From positions 36,573,939 through 36,637,938 of the forward strand of contig NC_086034.1 of assembly GCF_036323735.1 (NCBI RefSeq): DNA of 64,000 nt, read 5' to 3'. Both the position numbers and the translations under genes were made by a program. The notes beneath the pieces are model-generated. The model did no database searches, was not told the DNA's origin, and saw nothing but the letters and a program-made list of their open reading frames with translations. This stretch comes from Rattus norvegicus (lineage: Eukaryota; Chordata; Mammalia; Rodentia; Muridae). Positions 21,387 to 32,858 of the stretch are shown piece after piece (the stretch's first letter is position 1; every line of letters begins with the position of its first letter).

Positions 21387-24204
21387 TAGGTGTCATCTAT
21401 AGAAGTGCTTGAGACTATCTAGTAAGTGGTTAAAAATACATGATAATTTTAGTATATTACTACTTTATAATTTGACTAAATAAATTTTATATTGAAGTGT
21501 TTTTAATCATAACAAGAATGTTATAAAAATACAGTTGCGCATGCTAGTAAAGACAACTGGAGAGATGTAAGAGCAGCATAAACATACAACACAAGTTGAC
21601 ATCAAAATAGCCTGCTACAGTAGACTGTACTTAGGATCCTCGGGCAAGTCACATAGTCAAACCAAATAGAAATTGGTCATTTTAGCAAAAGGATTAGAAA
21701 TTTCATAACCAGGTTGGGGACTTGTTTCTTACTAACAGAAAGACAAAAAAGGCAAGTCCAAAAGAAGAGAACAACTTATATTTTATGTAGTATTCAATGA
21801 ATGTTATGTTTTGTGAAACCATGTCTGAAGCATAAAGTAGTTTTAGGAAAGCTGTTTCGAGTATAAAAGATATTAATGTAGCCTAATAATTTTCCCTGTA
21901 ACATATGCAGGAAAGTCCATATGGATTTTTTCCATACTTTAAACCATTTTATGTGCCATTTTCTGTTACTTTAAATACAATTTTAATTTATAAAACCTTC
22001 TTTCATTTCCTTCTACTTTCTATACTATTCCTTCCACACACACCTTTTATGCTAAAAAATCTTACAAGTGATATGCAATCAATAGAGGTGAATAATTACA
22101 GGTGATATAAAAATCAATATGGTAAATGATAGATTGACTTTTGCTTTGAAAAGAATAAGCATAAATCTCGAATCAGCTAATTCAATATGTGTAATATTAG
22201 GAAGAATAAATAAGAGTGTGTTCTGCCTATTTATTGAATAATTAGAAATGAAAATGACATTTATAACTATCACACATAGTACAAGTGTTATTTGAAGAAC
22301 GAGTGAAAGATCCAGATGTAAAGGGAAAGAAGTTACAATAATGCATTTAACTTCATGCTATTATGAAGCACAGTGTGACACCCTCTTCCTTCAGCTCTCT
22401 GCTTTAATAATCTCCCTACATCATAATAATCATACTCTTTGTGTAACATATACTTCTTAGCAACAGTTTGGGGAGCTGACAATGTGATATTCTTATTTCT
22501 GATTTCAAACTCTACGCCTTAGAAGAAATCTAACACGACTTCAGAATTTATTAGTTTGTAGTTTCTACATATGGTTCAATATCCTCATGATGTTACTGAA
22601 TCTCTGTTTTCCCATATCTATTGTCCCAAAATAATTTCTAAGACAAAAAATAAATATAATACAAATGAGAAAATAAATCTTGAGAATTAAAATGTCTCAT
22701 GGTCTGAGCTGTTTTATCATGACAATAGGGAAGAAATGTATTTGCATTACTTTAATAATCCTTAAGCACCTTTACAGTTTAAATAGACATTTAATAAAAA
22801 TTCAGTTGTTAACTTGCAGATGCACACACACATATGCATAATGAAATTTATAATGGGACATTTTCAGAATTTTTCTTAGATAATGGAAAGGCACTACTTC
22901 CAGGTAAGGAAATACCTTGATTCTTAGTGCCTAACTCCCTTTGGAATAACAGTATAGAATTTTGTCTAAATAATTTATAGATTTATTTTATATTCCCAAA
23001 CCACAACTGTTTCTATGCCTCTGCTTTCAAAATGACAGAGGACTACTGGAGCCAAATGGAAATCTTTGTTTGTCTTTTTATTTGAATGACATACTTGATT
23101 ACTGATCATTTATCTTGTCGGTTAGTTTCATTGAGTACAGAATGTGTACAAATAGATGTAATTTTACATTCTCAACTAGGAATAAATATTGTATAGACAC
23201 ATATACCAGATTACATGCATGCATAGTCAATAGACTACATGCAAATGTTGTATCTGTTTGAGCTTTTATATATAATGCACATAAACATGCATGCACACAC
23301 AGGCCTGCTATGAAGAAGACTCTTCTTCAATTCTCTCACATGACATTCACATTTTATTTGAGAGATTTTCAAGAAAACTTTTGACACAATCATAAATATG
23401 TCATTCAGGGGAATAAATTTCCAAACTGTACTAAAAATCGTGTTGTGGCTGATATTTTCTAACTGCATGTGATTGTTGGAAGTACTAGATGATGATATAA
23501 TAGAATGTAAATGAATCATAAAAAAACAATACTGCCCAGGATTTTGGGCACTGTGAATTAATGGTTTGTGTTGTCTGTCTTATAGGGTAGGCTTCTTTAT
23601 CTACAAACATGAAAATGAAGGAAGTTCATAAAAGTATTGTATGAGTTGAGGATTAGCTGGGAAAATGTCCTGATAACTTATCATGACATTAAATAAATGC
23701 TTAAAATGAACTATTATGTGTCTTAATAGTGTTCAGGTAATCAAATATCACACAATGTGAAAATGTTCTTGAGAGAGAAGGATTTAGAAACCCTGTTATG
23801 GAATAGTCTTGGGCAAAGGAATAGAAGTTTTGTGAAGCTAAGGGAGGAACATGGTATCATAACTTGATAGGTTCAGACAGGGTAAACATAAAACGCTAAG
23901 TTCAAACTCACTCCTGAAGGGCTAACCAATGTAACCAAAAGTTGCCAGGCAAGAATGTGGAGTGGGAAACAGAGTTGACTGTTCCGACAGGAATGCCCAT
24001 GCAAAAGAGAATGTTCATGCAGCAGTTGAAAGCAAGTAGTCTCTCAGGATTGGTTTAAGTTAAAACAAAATTCAACAAAACTCAAAATATTGATTTTCAT
24101 AAGTATAAGTTTTCTTATTAAATATAACTTTAAGCAGGACACAGTTTACATAGGGCTTTCAGAAAGAAAAGTCATTCATTGTTACTTTATAAAATTAACC
24201 ACAG
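21387..24204. other. unique AT-rich sequence
   Basis: 2.8 kb with no recognised repeat, RNA gene or exon. All open frames are short and AT-biased. Confidence 0.5.

Positions 24205-24258
<54 letters not shown>
24205..24258. repeat. (TA)n microsatellite
   Basis: Nearly pure AT dinucleotide with one 'atacat' interruption. Confidence 0.95.
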
Positions 24259-24668
24259 GCTGTGTTTCCTAGGTTGATGAGATACACCTATATGCATTAG
24301 ACAGGCTAATATTTCCACAGGCCTATGGAGCGTTGATTTCTGCTAATCTACTATATTGTTTTCCACAGTAACAGATTGATCCTTTTAAATGTTATTTACC
24401 GAGAAATCGCAATTTGATTTAGCATGAAACCTAGACCTGCAACATCTGCTATTCATATAATGCTCATCTATTCCTATGTTCAACTCTGTATGTTCAAAAG
24501 TTCCCTTTTATTAAATCAATAAATATTTGTAAAACAAACAAACAAACAAACCGAGGCTATCTCTAGAAATTCTGCAAGGTGCCTTTCTGTTTTAAATGCC
24601 ATATATATAAAACATTCAAAGGCAGCAGAGTTCAGGAAAACATAATGGTTATCACTGGACTTCCATCA

Positions 24669-24798
24669 CATCCCTGTCTTTTCTTTTTTTTTTTCCTTTT
24701 TCTTTTTTTCGGAGCTGGGGACCGAACCCAGGGCCTTGCGCTTCCTAGGCAAGCGCTCTACCACTGAGCTAAATCCCCAACCCCATCCCTGTCTTTTC
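24669..24798. repeat. 15-bp target-site duplications flanking the ID element
   Basis: 'catccctgtcttttc' occurs at 24669-24683 and again at 24784-24798, directly bracketing the ID SINE. The first C of the right copy may belong to either the element or the duplication. Confidence 0.9.
24684..24783 (-). repeat. ID SINE (tRNA-Ala/BC1-derived), young, antisense
   Basis: The minus strand reads the complete ID body starting GGGGTTGGGGATTTAGC. It has an A-box-like 'tagctcagtgg', the 'agcgcttgcctagg' core, a B-box-like 'gggttcggtccc' and then an A-rich tail (T-rich on +, 24684-24709). It is essentially undamaged and has perfect 15-bp duplications, so it is recent. High-copy ID elements this close to the master are typical of rat. 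It is a retroposed copy, not a tRNA gene. Confidence 0.95.
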
Positions 24799-25454
24799 AA
24801 TGTCATTCATTCCTAAGGTACTATTTCTGGGTTCTATCCTCAGGGAAAGAACTTGAGAGGGAAGAGAAGGTAAATATAGTTGCCAATATCAATAGGTGAG
24901 AATGTACTCTGTCACAACTAACTCAAACAGATTCACAAGATGAATAATTTATTATGTGTGTGGCAGAAGTGCAAATGAGAATTGGGTTCTGAATAGGCAG
25001 AATCAGATCATCTCTACTTCTGTGTGCTGTGATCAGCGGGGCTAACTTTATGCTGGCCTCTCTTATTGTCACATAGGACTTTGAGGAGCCTTCAAGGTAA
25101 TATACACACCTTTTCTAAAATCACATGATCTGGTGAGATGTTCATTCCTTCTGAGGAACAAAGATTGGAAAGAAGCAATTAAGTCTTCATGAGTTTCTCC
25201 TGCTTTTGTTTGTTTCCAAAGCAAAGGAATTAACACATTGTTACTGTGTTCTTTATTGTTTTATAGCAAAGAGTCTGGGAAGACATAGTTTTTATACTTC
25301 TGTGATCAGAGACGTTTGAAGTGCTTTCTGACCATGATAACAAGGCAATTTTCAAAATGGTAGAGAGTTGCAGGAAATTGGTAGAAATCATGGATTCCCT
25401 CAGATCAGTATCTGTTCGCTGCAATTGAGAGGGTGTGTAGCAAAAACTGAGTAC
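24799..25454. other. unique sequence
   Basis: Nothing recognised. Confidence 0.45.
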
Positions 25455-25830
25455 ACGCTGCATAGCTTCTGGGGTGGTTTGAGTAAAAACATCCCTCCAT
25501 AAGCTCATGCATTTGAATATTAGGGAGTGGGACTACTTGAGAGGGAGTAGGAGGTTTGGCCGTGTTGGAGGAAGTACGTCACTGAGGGGTGTCCTTCAGG
25601 ATCCCAAAAGCCCAAGTGAGTGCCAATGTCTCTCTCTTCTTACTCCCTGTGGATTCAGATAAAGAACTTTTAGCCTCTCCCCCCAGCCTGCATGCTCCTG
25701 TGCGTCTGATCAATATGGTAATAGACTAAATCTCAGAAGCTGTGAGCAAGTCCCAAATAAATGCTTTCTTTTATAACAGTTGCTGTGGTCATGGTGTCAC
25801 TTCCACAGCAACAGAACAGCAAGACAGGCC
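25455..25830. repeat. common rodent dispersed repeat, family not named
   Basis: Landmarks 'ccataagctcatgcatttgaatattagggagtgg', 'ggccgtgttggaggaagta-gtcactg', 'aaatgctttcttttataacagttgctgtggtcatggtgtc' and 'cagcaacagaacagc' recur across murine genomes in my memory. I cannot assign it securely to an LTR or DNA family. Confidence 0.5.
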
Positions 25831-26360
25831 TCAAGAGATCTGAACTGATGACATCATAAAAACAGTTTCCTTCTCTGTTACAGTAACATGCCTTTATATC
25901 TCAGACATACAGGGATAATCTCAAAAAGAAAAAAACTTACTGGATGATGTTGGGTCTTTTAAATAGGATCAACCATGAACTTCCACATTTTTGTCAGATT
26001 CTGAATTTTTTTAGCAAGTGTCTCCTACAATAAAATGAGATAAGGCTAGACTGTAAACTATTCCCTGAATTAAAATGGATGGCAATAATACAAGAGACTA
26101 TACAGTTCCTTATTCTGAGGGCAATTCTCATTGTAGTGCTGTTGTGTATAGGTATGGAATGAGTCACATACCCAGATAATCATCATATCCAGAAAGGTTG
26201 TATGCAAGAAAAGGATGCAGGACAAGACTTTTCATTTTAACAATTATATGGCTGGAAAGACAAAACCATCCAAAGGATATTCTCCCATGGATTCTAAGCC
26301 AAAATCAGCAGCAGCTACCTTGAATAAATATTCTGAGCAACCATGAAAAGCAATATCTTT
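25831..26360. other. unique sequence
   Basis: Nothing recognised. Confidence 0.45.
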
Positions 26361-26399
26361 TATACATACATACATACATACATACATACATACATACAT

Positions 26400-26431
<32 letters not shown>
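26361..26431. repeat. (TACA)n-(TA)n compound microsatellite
   Basis: About ten TACA units run into about fifteen TA units. The Tyr/Ile/Thr-rich frames on both strands are artefacts. Confidence 0.95.
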
Positions 26432-26434
<3 letters not shown>

Positions 26435-27200
26435 GAAGGGGGTGCAAACTCTTCTGATCTCCATGAATACTAGAGATGTTGTGCATACACACAATAAGGC
26501 AAAACACTCAATCACATACACTAGAAGAAATATGTAAAATGAGAGTTCAAATTTTTAAAACAGTACAATTTGATACCAAGAAGGATAAATATGATTCCTT
26601 TTGTTTTATTTTTTGTTTGTTTTTATTTTTTAATTATTTTATTTATTTACATTCCAGTCATTCCCCCCTCTCCTGGTCCTGCCTCCACAGTTCTTCATCC
26701 CACTCTTCCTCTAGCCTCTAAGAGGGTGTTCCCACCACTAATTCTCCCCCTTCCCCAGGGCCTCAAATCTCTCTAGGATTAGGCTGATCTTCTCCCACTG
26801 AGGCTAGACCAGGCAGTTCTTTTATATACATTTCCCAGGGACCAGCCCGTGTATGCTGCCTGATTGGTCATTCAGTCTCTAGGAGCCCCAGGGGTCTGGC
26901 TTACTTGAGACTGCTGATGTTCCTGTAGGATAGCCCTCCCCTTCAGCTTTTTCAATCCTCCCCATAATTCAACCACAGGGATTCCTGATGGTTAGTTGTA
27001 CGTATTTGCATCTGTCTCAGTTAGCTGATGACAGAGACTCTCAGAGGACAATCATGCTAGGCTTCTGTCTTCAGTCTCTTCTCCATTTTAGTTGCTATAA
27101 TAATTTTAGACAGGAACAGTACTGGATCAGAAATTTTGACTGTAGATTAATAACCCTGTATCTCCACTTGAGGTCATGTCTACTGGATGTGGACACTAGA

Positions 27201-27202
<2 letters not shown>

Positions 27203-27272
<70 letters not shown>
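27203..27272. repeat. (CT)n microsatellite
   Basis: About 35 CT units within the 3' UTR of L1 'A'. Confidence 0.95.
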
Positions 27273-27275
<3 letters not shown>

Positions 27276-28320
27276 GTTGGGCATTTTGGCTAAGGTCACC
27301 CCCATTGAGATCTGATAGTCTCTTGCCTTCTTGATCTCTGGTACTTTCTAGAGGGTCCTCCCACCTGCCACTCCTGAGGCTGCATATTTCCATTCATTCT
27401 TCTGACCCTCTGGGATTTTCTCCATCCCCCTCAATCTTGTTCCCCTTAAACCCCCATCCTCCCCGCTAGAATCCAGGTCCTCCATTCCTCTGCCTTCCAT
27501 GATTTTTCCCTTCCCCATTCTAAGTGGGATTGAAGCATCCTTACTTTGGCCTTTCTGCTTGTTATACTTCTTAAGGTCTGTGGGTTTTATTCTAGGTATT
27601 CTGTAACTTATGGATAATATCCACTTATCCATGGGTACATACCAAACTTGTCCTTTTGGGTCTGGGTTACCTCCCTCAGGATGATATTTTCTAGTTCTAT
27701 CAATTTGCCTGAAATATTCATGATGTCCACGTTTTTAATAGCTGAATAGTTTTACCATACAGTCTGTATCCATTTTTTTTTTTGCTGGAAGGACATCTGT
27801 GCTGTCTCCAGCTTCTGGCTATTAAGAATAAGGCTGCTATGAACATAATGGAGCACATGTCCTTGTGGTATGGTGGAGCATCTTTTGGGTACATGCCCAA
27901 AAGTGTTATAGCTGGGTCTTCAGACAGGTTTGCAATTCTACTAGCAATGGAGGAATGTTCTTTTTTCTGCACATCCTCACCAGAACTTGCTGTCCCTTGA
28001 AGTTTTGATCTTAGCCATTCTGACTGGTGTAAAGTGAAATCTTAGAGTTCTTTTGATCTGCATTTTTCTGATGACTACAGACTTTGAACATTTCTTTAAG
28101 TGCTTCTAGATTTCAGATTTTTCTGTTGTGAATTCTCTTTTGGGCTACGTACCACAGTTTTTAACTTTTTTTTTTTTGGAGATTAACTTCCATTTTAAAA
28201 TTTATTTATTTTTATTCTTTAATCTTTTCTATAATACAGATTTAATCCCCCTTCCAGTCTGTCCCACCCCACCACTCCCCATCTCATATTCCCACACCTG
28301 TCTCCAAGAGCATTGCCCAT

Positions 28321-28691
28321 CTCCCCACTCCCACTCCCACCCCATCATGACTCCCCACTCCCATTCCCACCCCACTATGACTCCCCACTCTCACCCCCAC
28401 CCCATCATGACTCCCCACTCCCACCCCCACCCCTCCATGACTCCCCACTCTCAGCCCCACCCCACCATGACTCCCCACTCTCACCCCCACCCCTCCATGA
28501 CTCCCCACTCTCACCCCCACCCCTCCATGACTCCCCACTCTCACCCTCACCCCTCCATGACTCCCCACTCTCACCCCCACCCCTCCATGACTCCCCACTC
28601 TCACCCTCACCCCTCCATGACTCCCCACTCTCACCCCCACCCCACCATGACTCCCCACTCTCACTCCCACCCCACCATGACTCCCCACTCA
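28321..28691. repeat. 30-bp minisatellite, 12 full units
   Basis: Units start 'ctccccactc', end in 'atga' and repeat exactly every 30 bp from 28321 to 28680, plus an 11-bp partial. The unit length divides by three, so it leaves long open frames on both strands (repeating MTPHSHPHPS on +). The minus (L1 sense) strand is strongly G-rich with repeated GGGG runs. Confidence 0.97.
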
Positions 28692-29190
28692 CTAGGGCAT
28701 CAAGTCTGTCAAGGGTTAGATGCATCTTCTCTCACTGAGGCCAAATCAGGCAGTCCTCCATTGTACATGTGTCTGGGCCGCATATTAACTAGTGTATGCT
28801 GCCTGGTTTGTGACTCAGTGTCAGAGAAATTTCAGAGATCCATGTCACTTGAGACTGCTGGTTTTCCCATGGGGCTGCCCTCCTCCTCACCTTCTTCTAG
28901 CTTTTCCCCAATTCAACCACAGGGGTTCCTGGCTCCATCTATTGGTTGGGTGTAAGTATCTGCATCTGACTCTTTCAGCTGCTTGTTGGGCCTCTCAGAG
29001 GGGAGCCATGCTGGCTGTTTGGTTCCTTCAGCTCATTAGCTTTCTTAAGTCTTGAGGGTTGTGTCCTGGGTATTCTGTATTTTTTGGCTAATATCTATGT
29101 ATTAGTCAATACATACCATGCATGTCCTTTTGGGTCTGAGTTACCTCCCTCAGGATGATATTTTCTAGTTCCATCCATTTGCTTGCAAAA

Positions 29191-29711
29191 TATTTTTATT
29201 TTCATTTTTACCTACAAGATTGTATTTTGAGTTCCAGGAAACACCTATTAGATATTGCACATAGGCACATGTGGGCACACACAGACACAGACAGAGAAAC
29301 ATTTATATCATGACATATAGATAATCCTGATGAATTAAGCCTACCTCCCTTGGGCTTGAAAGCTATCTTATAATAAAGACGGACTAGTCAAATCTCTCAT
29401 TCTCAAAGAATGGATTATGCTTCACCTGTAACTTTACAAATGCTTCTGTACTGCCCGTCCAAGGAAATTGCAACTCCATATTTGTTTTTTAAAAGTTGTT
29501 ATGAGCACCTTGCAACTGTGCCTTTGTTTCAGGAGACTTTATGGCGGTCTTGTAACTCTACCTTGTTTCAAAAGGTTATTGGGATCACCTTGCTCTGCTC
29601 TGCTTCTATAACCTAGCCTATTTGCCTGCCACATCCCCTACCCCTGAGCTACAAAAATCTTCTTTTCCCTATGTCCAATGTTGACGTCTTGAACCCTGTC
29701 TTGGGGGCAGG
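29191..29711. mobile_element. insert in L1 'B', possibly a solo LTR
   Basis: It interrupts the ORF2 remnant. The right part reads like an LTR end: 'gagctacaaaaatc' (degenerate TATA-like), then 'gacgtcttgaaccctgtcttgggggca' ending in CA. No TG start or clear target duplication was found, so LTR identity is tentative; no coding sequence is present. Confidence 0.35.
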
Positions 29712-32036
29712 CAATATCCTCATTCTTAATAGCTGAGTAGTATTTCATTGTGTAAAGAAACCACATTCACTGTATCCATTCTTCCCTTGTGGAACATTTG
29801 GGTTGTTTCCAGTTTCTGGCTATCACAAATAAGACTGCCAGGAGGTTATCTTCCTGAGTTCTTTGTATATTTTAGATATTAGCCCTCTATTGGATACAGG
29901 GCTAGTGAAGTTTTTTTTCCCCATCTGTAGGTTGCAGATTTGTCTATTTATGGTGTCTTTTGCCTTACAGAAGCGTTTCAGTTTCATGAAGCTCCATCGT
30001 TCAATTACTGATCTTAGAGTCTGAGTCATTGGTGTTCTGTTCCGGAAATTTTCCCATCCTGCCAATGATTTCAAGGTTCTATCTCACTTTCTCTTCTATT
30101 AGATTCAGAGTATCTGGTTTTATGTTGAGATCCTTGATCCTCTTAGACTCGAGCTTCATGCAAGGTGATAAATATGGATCTATTTTCATTCTTCTACATA
30201 CAGTCAGCCAGTTAGAACAGCACTGTTTACTGAAGATGCTTTGGTTTGGTTTTTTTTCCACTGTGTGCTCTTGGCTTCTTTGCCAAAGAGCAAGTGTTCA
30301 TTGGTGTGTGCATTTACCTTCTAGGTCTTTGGTTCTATTCTATTGATCTATGTCTGTACCAATATCATGCAGTTTTAATCACTATTAAAATCACTATTAA
30401 TTGCTCTGAAGTACAGCTTGAGGTCAGGAATGGTGATTACCTAGAAGATCTTTTATTGTTGAGAATCGTTTTGGTTATCCTGTATTTTTTGTATTTCCAT
30501 ATGAAGTTGAGAATTGCTCTGTCCATATCTTTGGAGAAATGTTAGAATTTTGATGGAGATTGCATTGAATCTGTAGATTGGTTTTGGTAATATTGTCATT
30601 TCGTTATGTTAATCTTACCAATCTATTGACATGGGAGGTCTTTCTATCTTCTGAGGTCTTCTTCGAATTCTTTCAAGAATTTGAAGTTCTATCATGCAGA
30701 TTTTTCACTTGCTTTTTTAGAGTTACACCAACATATTTTATACAATTTGTGGCTGTTGTAAAGGATGTTGTTTCCCTAATTTCTTTCTCAGCCTGCTTTC
30801 TATTAAGGAAAGCTACTAATGTGAGTTTATTTTATATGGAGTCACTTTGCCAAACTTGTTTATCAGCTGTAGGAGTTCTGTGGTGGAATTTTGGGGGTTG
30901 CTTATCATATCATCTGCAAATAGTGCTTCTTTGACTTTTTTCCTTTCAAAATGTATCCCCTTGGTTTCCTTTTTTGTCTTATTGGTCTAGTTAGAACCTC
31001 AAGTATTATATAGAATAGGGAGAGAGTGGGCAATCTTGCTTTGTCCCTGATTTTAATAGAATTGCTTCTAGAATTTCCATTTAATTTTATGTTGGCTGTT
31101 GGTTTGCTATATATTGCCTTTATGATGTTTAGGTATCTGCCATGTATTCCTGGTCTTTCCAACTTTTAAAATCTGTTGAAGTCTTTTTCAGCATCTACTG
31201 AGACGATCTTGTATATTTTTCTTTGAGTCTGTTTAAATAGTGGATTACTTTGATAGATTTTTGTATGTTGAACCATCTCTTCTTCCCTGGGATGAATCCT
31301 ACTTTATTGTGGTGAATTATTATTTTAATATGTTCTAGGGTTTGGTTTGTAAGAATTTTATTGAGTATTTTTGCATTGATATTCATAAGTGAAATTGGTC
31401 TGAATTTCTCTCTTTTTTGTTGGGTTTTTGTGTGGTTTAGGTATCAGAGTAACCATTGCTTCATAGAATGAATCAGTCTTCCTTCTATTTCGATTTTGTG
31501 GAATAGTTTGAGAAGCATTGGTATTAACTCCTCTTTGAAGTTCCAGTAGAATTCTGCATTAAAACTATATTGCCTGGGCTTTTGCGGTTAGGAAACTTTT
31601 AATGACTATTTTCTTTAGGGTTATGGAACTGTTTAGAGAGTTTACCTGCTCTTGATTTAACTTTGATGTGTGATATCTGTTTAGAAAAATCATACATTTC
31701 ATCTAGATTTTCTACTTTCGTTGATTATAGCGTTTTATAGTAGGTTCTAATGATTTTTGGAATTTCTTCTTTTTCTGTTGTTATGTCTCCATTTCATATC
31801 TGATTTTGTTAATTTGTATACTGTCTCTGTTCCCTTTAGTTCATTTGACTAAGAGTTCATCTATCTTGTTGATTTGGTTTTGTTGATTCTTTGTTTAACA
31901 CTCTTTCTTTCTAACTGGTTGATTTCAGCCCTGTGTTTGATTTTATCTTATCCTCTACTCTTGCTTCTTTCTTTTCTAGACCTTTCAGGTATGCTGATAA
32001 TTTGCTTCTATGAAGGCACTTACTGTATGAATTTTC

Positions 32037-32858
32037 ATTTTTTTTAAAAATCATCTTTAATCATTTTTTACAATCTAGTCATTATCCCCCTTCTGTTCTA
32101 CCTTCTCATAGTTCCTCATCCCATAACCCCTCGCCTCCACCTACCTTTGTCTCCAAAAGGATGTTCTCAACCCTCCAGGACTCCACACTCCCTGGGACCT
32201 CAAGTCTCTTGCAGGTTAGGTGCCTCTCCTCTTCCTCAGACTAGACCAGGGAGTCCTCTTTTGTATATGAGTCAGAGACCTCAGACTAGCTTATGTATGC
32301 TGCCTGGTTGGTGGCTCAGTGTCTGAGAGGTCTCAGGGGTCCAGGTTAGTTGAGACTGCTGGTCTTCCTATGGGGTCGCCCTCCTTTTCAACGTCTTCAA
32401 GCCTTTCCCTAATTCAACCGCAGGGATCCCGACTTCAGTCCACTGGTTAGGTGTATCTACATTTGTCTAGATCAGCTGCATGTTGGGCTTCTTGGAGGGC
32501 AACCATGTTAGACTCCTGTCTGTAAACACACCATAGCATCAATAATATTGACAAGCTTTGAAGCCTCCTCTTGAGATGGATCCCAAGTTGGGCCAGTCAC
32601 TGGACATTCTTACCTTCAGCCTTGTCTCCTTTGAAATTTTTGTCCCTGAAATTCTTTTAGACCGAAACAATTCTGGGTCAGAGTTTTGAACTGTGGGAAT
32701 GGTTATACCCATCCCTCCACTTGATGCCCTGTCTTTTTACTGAAGGTAAACTCCACAAGTTCCCTCTCCCCGTTGTTGGGCATTTTATCTGAGTTCCCTT
32801 CCTTTGAGTCCTGACAGTCTCTCAGCTCCCAAATCCTTGGTATTTTCTAGAGGGTCCT
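32037..32858 (-). mobile_element. 5'-truncated L1 'C' 3' UTR (Lx-type), antisense
   Basis: A T-run at 32037-32046, then 'caatctagtcattatccccc', 'cctgggacctcaagtctct', 'gtatgctgcctggttggtggctcagtgtctgag' and the rest of the Lx 3' UTR. It stops near 'ttctagagggtcct'. It is inserted at the broken end of L1 'A', which does not resume beyond it. Confidence 0.75.

Larger units (their letters stand above)
28167..29842 (-). mobile_element. 5'-truncated L1 'B' nested in L1 'A', antisense
   Basis: It starts with a T-run and 'aaaatttatttatttttatt' (A-tail side). It contains a 3' UTR (28180-29060) with a 30-bp minisatellite, then a short ORF2 end (29060-29190 and 29712-29842), and stops where L1 'A' resumes. 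A foreign insert of about 520 bp splits the ORF2 part. No target-site duplication is evident. Confidence 0.7.
26628..32036 (-). mobile_element. old L1 (Lx-type) 'A': 3' UTR plus ORF2, antisense, host of nested inserts
   Basis: The 3' end is near 26628, the 3' UTR runs to about 27600 and ORF2 coding remnants run 27600-28166 and 29843-32036. The left remnant stops where the full-length L1 reads about 3810 and the right one resumes at about 3830, so the DNA between them is a later insertion. Translatable scraps include the C-terminal region (27718-27972), 29823-30074, RT 'IKAIYSKPTANIKLNG' (30905-31162) and 31195-31386. Many stops and indels; dead. The far end is cut by another L1 3' end at 32037. 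Confidence 0.85.

Noticed and set aside
24710..24783. tRNA-like gene on the minus strand
   Set aside because: It has tRNA-Ala-like A and B boxes, but the flanking duplications and A-rich tail show a retroposed ID SINE.
26988..27293. Frame ending in a Leu/Ser tract
   Set aside because: Translation of a (CT)n microsatellite in an L1 3' UTR.
28321..28691. CRISPR-like regular repeats
   Set aside because: The 30-bp units are contiguous with no spacers and lie inside a mammalian L1; it is a minisatellite.
28128..28955. 275-residue open frame with repeating MTPHSHPHPS
   Set aside because: It is produced by the 30-bp minisatellite, and its non-repetitive ends read antisense to L1 3' UTR sequence. 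No start context or domain supports a gene.
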